54,467 nt of DNA from JAICND01 sp040905905 (lineage in GTDB: Bacteria; Actinomycetota; Acidimicrobiia; Spongiisociales; ZC4RG35): the NCBI GenBank assembly GCA_040905905.1, contig JBBDQN010000009.1, positions 1 through 54,467 on the forward strand, read 5' to 3'. Under the pieces are notes generated by a model that was not told the origin of the DNA, searched no databases, and was given only the letters and a program-made list of their open reading frames with translations. Numbering within the stretch: the first letter of the stretch is position 1; each line of letters opens with the position of its first letter. The position numbers and the translations under genes were made by a program. Shown in pieces: positions 42,795 through 50,703 of the stretch.

Positions 42795-43534
42795 CCTATA
42801 CCCTCGTTCTCCTTCGCCACGGTGAGTCGACGTGGAACCTGGAGAACCGTTTTACCGGCTGGACGGATGTCGGCCTCACGCCCACCGGCGAGGTGGAGGC
42901 TCAGAGCGCTGGGGCCTTGATGGCATCGTCCGGGCTCGACTTCGGTGTCATCCATACGTCGGTCCTCGTGCGAGCAATCCATACCGCCGACCTGGCCACC
43001 CGCGAGATGGGTCTGAGCTGGCTGCCGGTCACCCGGCATTGGCGGCTCAACGAACGCCACTACGGAGCCCTCCAGGGTCTCAACAAGAAGGAGACTGCGG
43101 ATCAGCATGGTGTCGAGCAGGTCAAGATCTGGCGGCGGAGCTATGACGTTCCGCCTCCTCCGTTAGGCCCGGACGACGAACGTCACCCGCGCTTCGATCG
43201 TCGCTACGCAGAACTTCCTCCAGACCTCCTGCCGGCAACCGAGTGCCTCAAGGATGTCGTCGAACGGATGCTTCCCTACTGGCACGATCGCATCGTTCCC
43301 GACCTGGTGGCGGGCCGCGGTCCCCTGGTGGTCGCCCACGGAAACTCGCTGCGCGCCCTGGTCAAGCACCTCGACGGCTTGAGCGACCAACAGGTGGTGG
43401 ACCTCAACATTCCCACCGGAATTCCTCTCGTCTACGAACTCGATAGAAGTATGAGGCCGGTGTCTAGCCGGTATCTGGGTGATGCCGAAGCTGCCCTTCG
43501 GGCCGCCGAGGCCGTGGCTAGCCAGGCAGGTTAG
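42791..43534 (+). CDS. gpmA: 2,3-bisphosphoglycerate-dependent phosphoglycerate mutase
   Basis: A 247-residue protein of normal length. LLRHGESTWN holds the phospho-accepting His, NRFTGWTDVGLTPTG follows, NERHYGALQGLNKKET is the substrate site, and VAHGNSLRALVKHL holds the second His. It interconverts 3- and 2-phosphoglycerate. Its place between tpiA and the acyltransferase pair, coupled by GTGA to tpiA, makes a three-gene lower-glycolysis operon with pgk. Confidence 0.96.
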   Translation: MTYTLVLLRHGESTWNLENRFTGWTDVGLTPTGEVEAQSAGALMASSGLDFGVIHTSVLVRAIHTADLATREMGLSWLPVTRHWRLNERHYGALQGLNKKETADQHGVEQVKIWRRSYDVPPPPLGPDDERHPRFDRRYAELPPDLLPATECLKDVVERMLPYWHDRIVPDLVAGRGPLVVAHGNSLRALVKHLDGLSDQQVVDLNIPTGIPLVYELDRSMRPVSSRYLGDAEAALRAAEAVASQAG

Positions 43535-43583
43535 GCACACCCGTCTCAATTGACCTTTGAAACAGGGCGATAACTGGAGCTGA

Positions 43584-44978
43584 GTGCTCTTCAACTCCTA
43601 CCAATACCTGATCTTTCTGCCGATAGTCCTGGGCGGCTTCTGGCTCCTGGCTCCGAGGTTTCGGACGCACTGGCTTCTGGCCGCGTCCTACCTCTTTTAC
43701 GGCGCCTGGGATGTCCGGTTTCTCGGTCTGCTCGTTCTGTCGACCCTGATCGACTTTCGGATCGCCAAGGCCCTGGAGAACAAGACCCGCGCCACCCGCC
43801 GAAATCTCCTATTGATCGCGCTCACCGCCCAACTCGTGATATTGGGTCTCTTCAAGTACTGGGGGTTCTTTGTCGAGTCCGCCCAAGCTCTTGCCAGCGA
43901 GTTCGGTCTGACCCTCTCGCTTCCGGTGCTGCAGATTGTTTTACCAGTCGGTATCTCGTTCTACACCTTCCAAACGATGGCGTACACGATCGACGTCTAC
44001 CGCGGCCGTCTGCAAGCGGAGCGATCACTGGTGACATTCGCGCTCTATGTCGCATTCTTTCCTCAACTCGTAGCGGGACCCATCGAACGAGCTCAGCGGC
44101 TGCTGCCTCAACTACGTCGAATGGATGCGAGGCTGAGCTCGGTCGGCGTGGGCAGCGCCCTTGTCCTGATTGGAGTGGGGCTGTTCAAGAAGGTGGCAAT
44201 TGCCGACGCGGTAGCTCCATTCGTGAACGGTGTGTTCGCCAACTCTGGAGCCCGCTCCTCGGTCGAATTGGCCGCGGCCCTGGTCGGATTTGGACTGCAG
44301 ATCTACGGAGACTTCTCTGGATACTCAGATATCGCCAGAGGATCTGCTCGATTGATGGGGGTCGAGCTGATGGACAACTTCGCCCAACCCTACCTGTCTG
44401 CCAGCGTCACCGAGTTTTGGCGACGGTGGCACATTTCCTTCTCAACCTGGCTCCGTGACTATCTGTATATACCCCTGGGGGGCAATCGCCAAAGCCCCCT
44501 CCTGACTTATCGGAACTTGATGCTGACCATGCTGCTGGGGGGCCTGTGGCATGGTGCGAAATGGACTTTTGTCGTTTGGGGCGGGCTTCACGGGTTGTAC
44601 CTGGCTCTCGAGCGTCTGACCGGGCGGGGGACGCGAGTGTTCGCTGGTTGGAAGCGTCGGGTTGCGGTTGGGTTGACACTGGTCCTGGTCCTGGTCACTT
44701 GGATTCCGTTCAGAGCCGCGACGCTGCGTGAGGCTGTCAACTTCTTCGTCGGACTCGTAAATTTCGCTCCTGGTGCGATCGATTGGTATGGCGTCACGAC
44801 TGTGCTCCTGGCTTCGTTCCTGGCATATGCCGTCGACAGCCGTCAGAGAGTCTTCGGCGACAACCCGGTGGGACACTTGAAGCCGATTGTGCGGGGCCTG
44901 GCCTATGGAAGTGGGTTGGTTGCCCTGCTCATCTTCAGCAGCCCGATTTCGTTTCCCTTTATCTACTTCCAGTTCTGA
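43584..44978 (+). CDS. MBOAT-family O-acyltransferase (AlgI/DltB-like)
   Basis: A 464-residue membrane protein with about ten helices. It opens MLFNSYQYLIFLPIVL, typical of AlgI-type MBOATs, then has VGISFYTFQTMAYTIDVYRG, LVAGPIERA, NFAQPYLSASVTEFWRRWHISFSTW and GGLWHGAKWTFVVWGGLHG with the invariant His residues. Such proteins pass an acyl group, usually acetyl, across the membrane to a glycan or teichoic-acid modifying partner. Start GTG after GGAG. The next gene starts within its stop codon (TGATG) and encodes the expected SGNH partner. Confidence 0.93.
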   Translation: MLFNSYQYLIFLPIVLGGFWLLAPRFRTHWLLAASYLFYGAWDVRFLGLLVLSTLIDFRIAKALENKTRATRRNLLLIALTAQLVILGLFKYWGFFVESAQALASEFGLTLSLPVLQIVLPVGISFYTFQTMAYTIDVYRGRLQAERSLVTFALYVAFFPQLVAGPIERAQRLLPQLRRMDARLSSVGVGSALVLIGVGLFKKVAIADAVAPFVNGVFANSGARSSVELAAALVGFGLQIYGDFSGYSDIARGSARLMGVELMDNFAQPYLSASVTEFWRRWHISFSTWLRDYLYIPLGGNRQSPLLTYRNLMLTMLLGGLWHGAKWTFVVWGGLHGLYLALERLTGRGTRVFAGWKRRVAVGLTLVLVLVTWIPFRAATLREAVNFFVGLVNFAPGAIDWYGVTTVLLASFLAYAVDSRQRVFGDNPVGHLKPIVRGLAYGSGLVALLIFSSPISFPFIYFQF

Positions 44979-45937
44979 TGAGAATTCGAGCCCCACACAC
45001 CAGCATGGCGTTCGTCGGTGTTGTGGTTGTCCTGGCCACCACCGAGGTTGGATTGCGGGTACTGGGTTCGGCGCTGCCTGATCCAGTCCTCTGGCCTTCA
45101 ATCGAGGCCGACATCAAAGTCGATCAAATGAGCCAGCCGGCCTATCGGCCGACCCGCGTCGTCTTCATGGGCGATTCGACCATGGAATCAGGTGTCGACC
45201 CGTCCAGACTGCACGAGTTCGGAGTCGAGGACTCGAGCTACAACGCGGCGCTTCCCTGGTCCACTCCTCTGTCGATGGAGGTCTGGTTCGGCGAAGTTGT
45301 TCGTCCGTTGCTCGACCCCGAGATCATTTACGTGGGTTTGGCTCCGCCCTCGGGTTTGAACACTCGCGAGGGCGACATCCTTTACCAGGGCTTGCTCACC
45401 GCCATCCGCTCTCAGGAGGAGTCCTGGGTTGGAGCCGTTGCCGGATGGTCAGAGCTCTATAAGAAACGCACCCTGGTGCGCGATCTTCCGGTGATCTTCA
45501 GGAGAGAGCGGGTGGTGGAATTAGGTTTGATCTCGACGTTGGGGTTCCAGACCGGCTACCTCTGGGGCGCGATCGCCGCCGCGGAGGGCGGCGTTCCGGC
45601 GATCGAAAATACGAACCGCCAGATGTCCGAGGCCGACAAGGCGGCACTCGAAAGGTTGATCCGCTCGGCAGCACAGGCACATGTCCAGCTTGTGCTGGTG
45701 GTCGAGCCGTTTCCGTGTCCCGCCGATGCTGGCGAGTGCGTGGAGCGATTCCTTAGCTCCACCTTCTATAGAGGTGTAGAGGCTCTAGCCAACGCTCAAG
45801 AAGTTCCCCTGTTGAATGTTATGCAGGAGCCCTGGCCTGAAGGCCTCTTTGTTGACGATCGGCATTTGAACGCAGCTGGTGTCGACCGTTTCCAAAGGTT
45901 GGTGGCCAACTCGATGGCCGATCTCGGTTCTAAATAA
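44978..45937 (+). CDS. membrane-anchored SGNH/GDSL-type acyl-transfer partner
   Basis: From ATG 44978 this is 319 residues; the frame is open upstream but lies within the MBOAT gene. An N-terminal signal anchor (about 8-27) precedes an extracytoplasmic SGNH-like domain with VFMGDSTMESG (block I Ser, about 65) and DDRHLNAAGVDRF (Asp and His of block V, near the C-terminus). MBOAT and SGNH proteins act together in O-acetylation (AlgI with AlgJ/AlgX, DltB with DltD), so this probably moves the acyl group to its final surface acceptor. Confidence 0.82.
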   Translation: MRIRAPHTSMAFVGVVVVLATTEVGLRVLGSALPDPVLWPSIEADIKVDQMSQPAYRPTRVVFMGDSTMESGVDPSRLHEFGVEDSSYNAALPWSTPLSMEVWFGEVVRPLLDPEIIYVGLAPPSGLNTREGDILYQGLLTAIRSQEESWVGAVAGWSELYKKRTLVRDLPVIFRRERVVELGLISTLGFQTGYLWGAIAAAEGGVPAIENTNRQMSEADKAALERLIRSAAQAHVQLVLVVEPFPCPADAGECVERFLSSTFYRGVEALANAQEVPLLNVMQEPWPEGLFVDDRHLNAAGVDRFQRLVANSMADLGSK

Positions 45938-45989
45938 CCGAGTTTTAGGCCTAAGCTGATCGCTCCTTCAGAACCTTCAAGGACTTCGA

Positions 45990-46229
45990 TTGTCAGTGTT
46001 AACGATCATCGCCGTTGTCCTCCACGTCGTGTTCTCCGTGAGCATGATTGTCCTGATCCTCCTTCACGCAGGTCGCGGAGGGGGGCTCTCAGACATGTTC
46101 GGTGGTGGGATGGGGCCAGCCGCCATGAAAGGTTCCACTGTGGTAGAGCGCAACCTCGACCGCCTCACCGTTCTGGTCGGGGTTCTATTCGCCATTACAA
46201 CGGTGGGTCTCACTCTCCTCCTGTCCTGA
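45990..46229 (+). CDS. secG: protein translocase subunit SecG
   Basis: A 79-residue protein with two membrane helices (about 3-24 and 56-78) and the conserved loop GRGGGLSDMFGGG between them. It assists SecYE in protein export. TTG start after AAGGA. Its place after tpiA/pgk is conserved; the gpmA and acyltransferase genes separate it here. Confidence 0.93.
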   Translation: MSVLTIIAVVLHVVFSVSMIVLILLHAGRGGGLSDMFGGGMGPAAMKGSTVVERNLDRLTVLVGVLFAITTVGLTLLLS

Positions 46230-46243
46230 AAACCTCGCTGGGA

Positions 46244-46249
46244 TATACT
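46244..46249 (+). promoter_or_regulatory. -10 element of the tRNA-Leu(GAG) promoter
   Basis: TATACT ends 15 nt before the tRNA 5' end. A -35 is not clear. Confidence 0.4.
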
Positions 46250-46264
46250 CCTCGGCCCCCTCTT

Positions 46265-46348
46265 GTCGGAGTGGCGGAAATGGCAGACGCGCTAGGTTGA
46301 GGGCCTAGTGTCCGAAAGGACGTGGGGGTTCAAGTCCCCCCTCCGACA
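46265..46348 (+). tRNA. tRNA-Leu (anticodon GAG)
   Basis: The acceptor arms GTCGGAG and CTCCGAC pair perfectly with A as discriminator. The anticodon stem CTAGG/CCTAG encloses TTGAGGG, giving GAG for the leucine codons CUC and CUU. The D-arm AAATGGCAGACGCG and a long extra arm fit leucine. CC follows but the A of CCA is not encoded. The last 15 bases of the gene region recur at 50704-50718. Confidence 0.96.
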
Positions 46349-46349
46349 C
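46335..46349 (+). repeat. left attachment-site copy (tRNA-Leu 3' end)
   Basis: TCCCCCCTCCGACAC, made of the end of the T-arm and the acceptor strand of the tRNA. It is identical to 50704-50718. Confidence 0.65.
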
Positions 46350-46353
46350 CGCT

Positions 46354-46380
46354 TGATAGCATATTCACGTAATGCTATCA
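46354..46380. promoter_or_regulatory. palindromic operator of the PIN toxin-antitoxin pair
   Basis: TGATAGCAT and ATGCTATCA form a perfect 9-bp inverted repeat around 9 bp, ending 8 bp before the antitoxin start. Ribbon-helix-helix antitoxins of this class bind such palindromes and repress their own operon. Confidence 0.65.
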
Positions 46381-46388
46381 TCTACTAG

Positions 46389-46685
46389 GTGAAGCAACTT
46401 TTACTGCGTGTCCCCGAGGATGTTCACCGTCGTCTCGCCGCTCGTGCGGCCCGGGAAGGCAAGAGCATCAACTCGGTGGCCACCGGCATCCTGGACGCCG
46501 CAGCAGACGCGGACCGAGGCAATCGACGGCAACGCCTTGTGGCCAAGGCGGGTGCTGCTGGCACCTTGAGTTCTGCTTCGTCGGCGAAAGTTTCCCCATC
46601 ACGGCGACGACGGATTCTTGAGTCCACTCGAGGGCTTGGGCCTATCGCCGATCGACTCATATCGGCGGAACGCGATCGACGTTGA
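46389..46685 (+). CDS. ribbon-helix-helix antitoxin, FitA/VapB-like
   Basis: A 98-residue protein. The N-terminal KQLLLRVPEDVHRRLAARAA and SINSVATGIL give a beta strand and two helices of an Arc/MetJ ribbon-helix-helix DNA-binding fold; the basic C-terminal half should wrap the toxin. GTG start. Its stop overlaps the toxin start in TTGA, the usual arrangement for antitoxin first, toxin second, with a palindromic operator upstream. Confidence 0.82.
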   Translation: MKQLLLRVPEDVHRRLAARAAREGKSINSVATGILDAAADADRGNRRQRLVAKAGAAGTLSSASSAKVSPSRRRRILESTRGLGPIADRLISAERDRR

Positions 46686-47122
46686 TCGCCTACATCGACT
46701 CTTCGGTCTTGGTGCGCGCCTACCTGGTGGATGAGCCCGACCATGAAGAGATTGTCGAGCTGCTGTCGAACCCTCAAATGGTTGCGGTGACTGGTACCTG
46801 GACACGAATCGAAGTCTCTGGGGCGCTGGTCCGTGCGGCCCGTGCCGGTAGAGGGGACGAGAAGGGTCTACTGGCGATCTTGGATGCTGACTTGGGGATC
46901 GATGGGCCAGTGACGGTGGTCTCTGCCAACCAGGTGGATGTCGAATCTGAGACATTAGTGATGGTGCGAGTGCATGGATTGCGGGCGATGGACGCCTGGC
47001 ATTTGGCTGTTGCTGGCCTGGTGCTTCCTGACCTTCTTGAGCCCGGCGAAACAGCTTCGTTTGCCACCCGCGACGCGGCTCAAGCGGACGTGGCGAAGGC
47101 CTTGGGCTACCAGCCGTTATAG
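46682..47122 (+). CDS. vapC: PIN-domain toxin ribonuclease, VapC/FitB-like
   Basis: A 146-residue PIN domain with all four acidic residues: D6 in IAYIDSSVLV, E44 in TRIEVSGAL, D104 in RAMDAWHLA and D131 in FATRDAAQA. VapC toxins cut tRNA or rRNA; the exact target here is unknown. TTG start overlapping the antitoxin stop. Confidence 0.88.
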   Translation: MIAYIDSSVLVRAYLVDEPDHEEIVELLSNPQMVAVTGTWTRIEVSGALVRAARAGRGDEKGLLAILDADLGIDGPVTVVSANQVDVESETLVMVRVHGLRAMDAWHLAVAGLVLPDLLEPGETASFATRDAAQADVAKALGYQPL

Positions 47123-47203
47123 GTTTCAGTGTTGCACTCGGAGCCGGACAAGGCCGGCAATCTGGTGGAGGGCAGGCGACTGACGTGAAGTGCTGACTCA
47201 GTA

Positions 47204-47767
47204 TTACTGCACGGCGTCGCGGGCAACTTCGGCGATGTAGCTCACCAGATAATCGTCGTCGGGCGTGTGGGTAGGCGAGTCTGAATGCGTGGGCAGCCTG
47301 GTCGGGGTTGGTGAAGTCCGCTCGAGGGACGGACCAGCTACATCTCCTTTTGCACAGCGGCCAAATAGTGACGAGGTCTGCTCGGTCTTGTGGATCGGCT
47401 CGGTACAGCTTCATGACGAAGATGACGTCTGGGTGGGTGTCCGGACGACCAGGGCCCGATGTTGGTAGACCACTGGGCAGTCGTCGTAGCTGGCACCTGA
47501 TGGACAGAATCCCGCAGCGGCGTCGTTGAGCCAACCTGGTCTTAGGTCGTGACGAGCTCCAATTCGGTCGATTGCCTGGCTGAGGTCGGTGTTGAAGCGG
47601 CGGGAGGAGTCGACATCACGGGTCGAGGCACGTTGGGAGTGCCAGAGCATCCAAGCGCTGCCGACCATCACGATGTCGGCGGCGGTTCCGAGTCGGGTCA
47701 ACTCTTCAGCCAATTCTTCGAAGAGTGACTCAAGCTCCCCGCGGTCGCTGAGCAGCCCCTTTGCCAT
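47204..47767 (-). pseudogene. frameshifted nucleotidyltransferase-fold gene (DUF6036/AbiEii-like)
   Basis: The first 105 or so codons from ATG 47767 are intact and carry the nucleotidyltransferase pattern VMVGSAWML then STRDVD. The reading frame then shifts near 47431-47444, after which DVIFVMKLYRADPQDRADL continues the domain, and shifts again near 47258-47264, after which DDDYLVSYIAEVARDAVQ runs to TAA at 47204. Joined, the three parts give a normal-looking protein of about 185 residues. Such proteins usually act with a small upstream partner in toxin-antitoxin or defence modules. The shifts could also be sequencing errors. Confidence 0.65.
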
Positions 47768-47773
47768 CGTCGG

Positions 47774-48104
47774 TCAGGCCACCGGTCGGAATAGGGCCGA
47801 ACGGGGGAGAGGAGATTGCGTCTCCGGAAGGGCTCGGGCGCGGTTTCCTTGGAAGCAGCCCGCATTCGAGGGGTCGCCGGCGGTGACCACGGCGTAGCCA
47901 AGGGCCCAATAGAGCGGGTCCACTTTGGACGGGCAATCCGGTGTTCGTCGGCAAGTTGTTCGGCGAAGGCGGCAAGAATGGCGTCAAGCGGGGTGCGGGT
48001 ACGGATGGGCGGATCTGCGATCGCCTCGGCGAGCTGATGTGAGTGCTGCTCAAACCTGTCAGCGAAGGCTCGTAGTCGAGTCCAGTCGATTTTTAGGCGC
48101 CCAT
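47774..48104 (-). pseudogene. decayed partner gene of the nucleotidyltransferase
   Basis: In one reverse frame I read LKIDWTRLRAFADRFEQ, then DPPIRTRTPLDAILAAFAEQ, ARPKWTRS and TAPEPFRRRNLL, the kind of sequence found in the gene upstream of DUF6036-type nucleotidyltransferases. There is no in-frame start (the only ATG, at 48104, is out of frame), and the frame does not stop before the next gene but runs into it. I take it as a disrupted gene. Confidence 0.4.
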
Positions 48105-48144
48105 GGGAGACGACTGCGTTCAGAAGGTCGCAAGGGAGTCGACG

Positions 48145-48393
48145 GTGAGTACCGTCATCGGTGAACCTCGCGGCTTGGCCTTAGATCAGTCGCTCCAGAT
48201 TGTCACGGATGCGGTGGGACGGTTGGGCACCTGGTTTGATCCGCGTTTGGTCCGCGCAAGAGTGCGAAACGATCATCTAGAACTGACGGAGGTTGTTTAC
48301 TATTCGTCCTGCCACCGTCGGGTAGAGCACCGTTTTGTTTATGGTGCGCGTAGAGGTTCGAGCCTGATGGCTCACGACAACAACGAGAGGTGA
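48145..48393 (+). CDS. 82-residue protein coupled to the RsbU-like phosphatase
   Basis: GTG start 6 nt after GGGAG. The protein begins MSTVIGEPRGLALDQSLQIV and has a basic middle (FDPRLVRARVRNDH) and no membrane helix or Cys motif. I do not recognise a family. Its stop overlaps the start of the phosphatase gene in GTGA, so the two are translated together; a role as regulator or partner of the phosphatase is inference. Confidence 0.6.
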   Translation: MSTVIGEPRGLALDQSLQIVTDAVGRLGTWFDPRLVRARVRNDHLELTEVVYYSSCHRRVEHRFVYGARRGSSLMAHDNNER

Positions 48394-49568
48394 CGGTGTC
48401 TCAAGGGTTGGATCCACTGCTGGGCGTGTACCGGCTCTTGGACGCTGCTAGGCATGTCGCTCCGAGTGATGCCCCTGCCCTGCTGGACGGGCTGTGCGAA
48501 ATCCTCGGCGCGCAGGGCGGCAGGCTGTACGTGGCCGATTACTCCCTGCAACGTTTGCAACGAATCGATAACACCGGGCCAGTTGGTCTGCCTCAAACGG
48601 TGGCAGGGACTTTGGCAGGGCGGGCCTTTTCGAGCGGCGAGGTGATGGTGTCCAAGGGCCTGCCGACGGTGGTGTTAGCGCCTTTGGTCGATGGAACAAC
48701 CAGGATCGGTCTTCTTGAACTTGACTACGAGGTTTGGGACGACACGCTGTCTGCCTTGATGGAACCGGTGCTGGCGGCGTTCGTGCTGGTGCTGGTCAAT
48801 AGAAGTCGTTACAGCGACCACTGGGACCGGGCGCGGCGGACCAAACCGCTGTCAGCGGCGGCGGAGATCCAGTGGGATCTTCTGCCGCCTTTGTCGTGTT
48901 CTACAGACGACTTTGGAGTCGGCGGCATACTGGAACCGGCCTATGACATCGGCGGAGACTCCTTCGACTACGCCATTAACGGCCAGCACCTAGAGTTTGC
49001 GATCGTCGACGCTGTCGGTCACGGCATGTCCGCCGTGTTGATGGCGGCCGCGGCCGTCAACAGCCTCCGCAATGCACGCCGCGCGGGCCTCGATCTCCCC
49101 TCGTCCTATCTGCAAACTGATCGCCTCATCCAAGAACACTTCGGGCGCTCGAACTTCGTGACGGGTCAGATCGGCTCACTCGACTCCCAAACCGGGATTC
49201 TGACTTGGATAAACGCGGGGCATGTATTGCCCATGCTTGTTCGCAACGGCACCTACGCCGGAGAGTTGGCCTGTGCACCCTCTATGCCGTTTGGCATGGG
49301 CGGACCGGTCTTGGAAGTTCCGATGGAGCCTTTGCAGAGGGGTGATCGCGTACTGTTCTACACCGACGGCATCACCGAATCGCTATCCCCTGACGGCGGA
49401 CGCTTCGGCGTCGACCGCCTCGCGGACCTTCTCGTGCGGGCCAGTCTTGAGCGGGTCCCGGTCCGCGAGACCGCACGGCGGCTCTCGGAGAACGTTCTCG
49501 AACACACCGCCGGAAACCTGAAGGACGACGGTACGTTGCTGCTCGTAGAATTCCGGGCGAAGGAATAG
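48390..49568 (+). CDS. RsbU/SpoIIE-type PP2C serine phosphatase with GAF-like sensor domain
   Basis: The protein has 392 residues. Residues about 10-155 resemble a GAF-type sensor (CEILGAQGGRLYVADYS, VLAPLVDGTTRIGLLELDY). A linker WDLLPP precedes the phosphatase domain with the metal-binding aspartates in YDIGGDSFDY (D190), IVDAVGHGMSA (about 206), FYTDGITES (about 325) and LKDDGTLLLVEF (about 378). Such enzymes dephosphorylate anti-sigma-factor antagonists and so release stress sigma factors. No antagonist or anti-sigma kinase gene lies nearby, so its target is elsewhere or is the coupled 82-residue protein's partner. Confidence 0.88.
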   Translation: MTVSQGLDPLLGVYRLLDAARHVAPSDAPALLDGLCEILGAQGGRLYVADYSLQRLQRIDNTGPVGLPQTVAGTLAGRAFSSGEVMVSKGLPTVVLAPLVDGTTRIGLLELDYEVWDDTLSALMEPVLAAFVLVLVNRSRYSDHWDRARRTKPLSAAAEIQWDLLPPLSCSTDDFGVGGILEPAYDIGGDSFDYAINGQHLEFAIVDAVGHGMSAVLMAAAAVNSLRNARRAGLDLPSSYLQTDRLIQEHFGRSNFVTGQIGSLDSQTGILTWINAGHVLPMLVRNGTYAGELACAPSMPFGMGGPVLEVPMEPLQRGDRVLFYTDGITESLSPDGGRFGVDRLADLLVRASLERVPVRETARRLSENVLEHTAGNLKDDGTLLLVEFRAKE

Positions 49569-50045
49569 CGGAACACCGACCCTTCGGTCCTATGTTCGGG
49601 CAAGGTGTCATTAACCGAGAATTTGGTAGACGCTGACAAGCGATTCTTTCACGGGTACAACTACGCAGATTTCTAACCGCAATGCATTGTCGGGAGCTGC
49701 GATTGATCTGCCGGGCCGCGATTGACGGAAATGTTTAGAGGACCACGCAAATGCAGCGGGCTCTGTACCTTGGCCAAATTCGGTCACGGAGTGTCTTGGT
49801 ATCGGGCTCCCAGGGTCTACCACCTTGCGTTTGAAGCGCGGATTGGCGAGCGCACCCCGGACCCCGTCCTCTGTCTAGTGATTTGGTTAGTCAGGCTGCG
49901 AGGAGGTACGTCTTGGCGAGGGGTGGCGGTGTAGTTAGGTGATGTTTCGGTCCTCCGACACCGTTGTCAACTACCCGCGGCCGGGCGGGTCGTTAGAAAG
50001 GGTCGATGTCGGTTGTCCGAGCCAGGGCCAACTAACCCACTGTCG
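49569..50045. other. 477-bp stretch without a convincing gene
   Basis: Short open frames exist on both strands but none has a good start site or coherent composition. A small hairpin (GACC-CTTC-GGTC) follows the phosphatase stop without a T run. The only notable item is a partial copy of the tRNA 3' end at 49952. Confidence 0.5.
49952..49963 (+). repeat. third, shorter copy of the tRNA-Leu 3' end
   Basis: CCTCCGACACCG is identical to 46340-46351, including two bases beyond the discriminator. It may mark the end of a smaller insertion inside the island; at 12 bp, chance cannot be excluded. Confidence 0.35.
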
Positions 50046-50324
50046 TCATCGACGATAGATGTCGCTTCGATGGCCGATGGCCTCGATAATCACACGTCCG
50101 CCGCCCTCGTTGATCCGGTAGACAATCCGGTGGTCTCCTCGACGGGCGCTGTGAAGTCCCTCGAGGTGAAAGCGAAGCGGGTGGCCGACTCGCTCAGGCA
50201 TTTCGGCCAGGGGTCCGTAGATGAACTCGACGGCGGCGACGGCTACCTTCTCAGGTAGTTGTTCGATAGCGCGTTTAGCCGGGCTCGCCCACTCGATCGA
50301 GTACCGCCGAGGCGGCGCGGTCAT
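50046..50324 (-). CDS. relE: RelE-family mRNA interferase toxin
   Basis: A 92-residue protein with the RelE/ParE fold: YSIEWASPAKRAIEQLP (strand-helix), PLRFHLEGLHSARRGDHRIVYRI (the basic strand region with catalytic-type Arg/His) and VIIEAIGHRSDIYRR at the C-terminus. RelE toxins cut mRNA at the ribosome. Its ATG overlaps the antitoxin stop by 4 bp. Confidence 0.9.
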   Translation of the reverse strand: MTAPPRRYSIEWASPAKRAIEQLPEKVAVAAVEFIYGPLAEMPERVGHPLRFHLEGLHSARRGDHRIVYRINEGGGRVIIEAIGHRSDIYRR

Positions 50325-50605
50325 GACGGTTTAATCAGCCCGAGAGCCTCTTCTTTGGTGAGGGCCTTGGTGCGGCCGACCGCGACTTCGGCCTCGGCCT
50401 CTCGGACAGCGTCAATGAGGCCCGGGTCGCGCATCACTTCCAGGGTTTCTTCGAGAGAGTCCAGATCGTCGACGCTGAGAAGCACTGCCGCCGGGCGTCC
50501 GTGCTTGGTAATCACCACCCGTCCATGTTGGCGTTCGATTCGGTCGATCACCTCGGAAAGGCGATTCTTGACATCGGCCAGAGACAGCTGCTCCGAGAGA
50601 CTCAT
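50321..50605 (-). CDS. Phd/YefM-family antitoxin
   Basis: From ATG 50605 this is 94 residues; a longer open frame upstream is not coding for this protein. The N-terminal SLADVKNRLSEVIDRI and VVITKHGRPAAVLLSVDDL form the Phd/YefM DNA-binding fold. The C-terminal part (VMRDPGLIDAVREAEAEV) should bind the toxin. Antitoxin precedes toxin in a coupled pair, with an inverted repeat directly before the start. Confidence 0.88.
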   Translation of the reverse strand: MSLSEQLSLADVKNRLSEVIDRIERQHGRVVITKHGRPAAVLLSVDDLDSLEETLEVMRDPGLIDAVREAEAEVAVGRTKALTKEEALGLIKPS

Positions 50606-50621
50606 GGCTAGAAGTATAGCC
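50606..50621. promoter_or_regulatory. inverted-repeat operator of the RelE/Phd pair
   Basis: GGCTA and TAGCC form a perfect 5-bp inverted repeat around 6 bp, touching the antitoxin start codon. The position fits autoregulation by the antitoxin. Confidence 0.45.
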
Positions 50622-50703
50622 AGATTATGGATATGAAGGTGATGTTGGTCACGCCGCGGCTCGAGAGTCGTCTCCCATGGATCGCGTGTACTTGGGGTTG
50701 CAT

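Noticed and set aside
49570..49602. A hairpin after the RsbU-like phosphatase as a terminator.
   Set aside because: The stem core is only 4 bp with imperfect outer pairing, and there is no T run.
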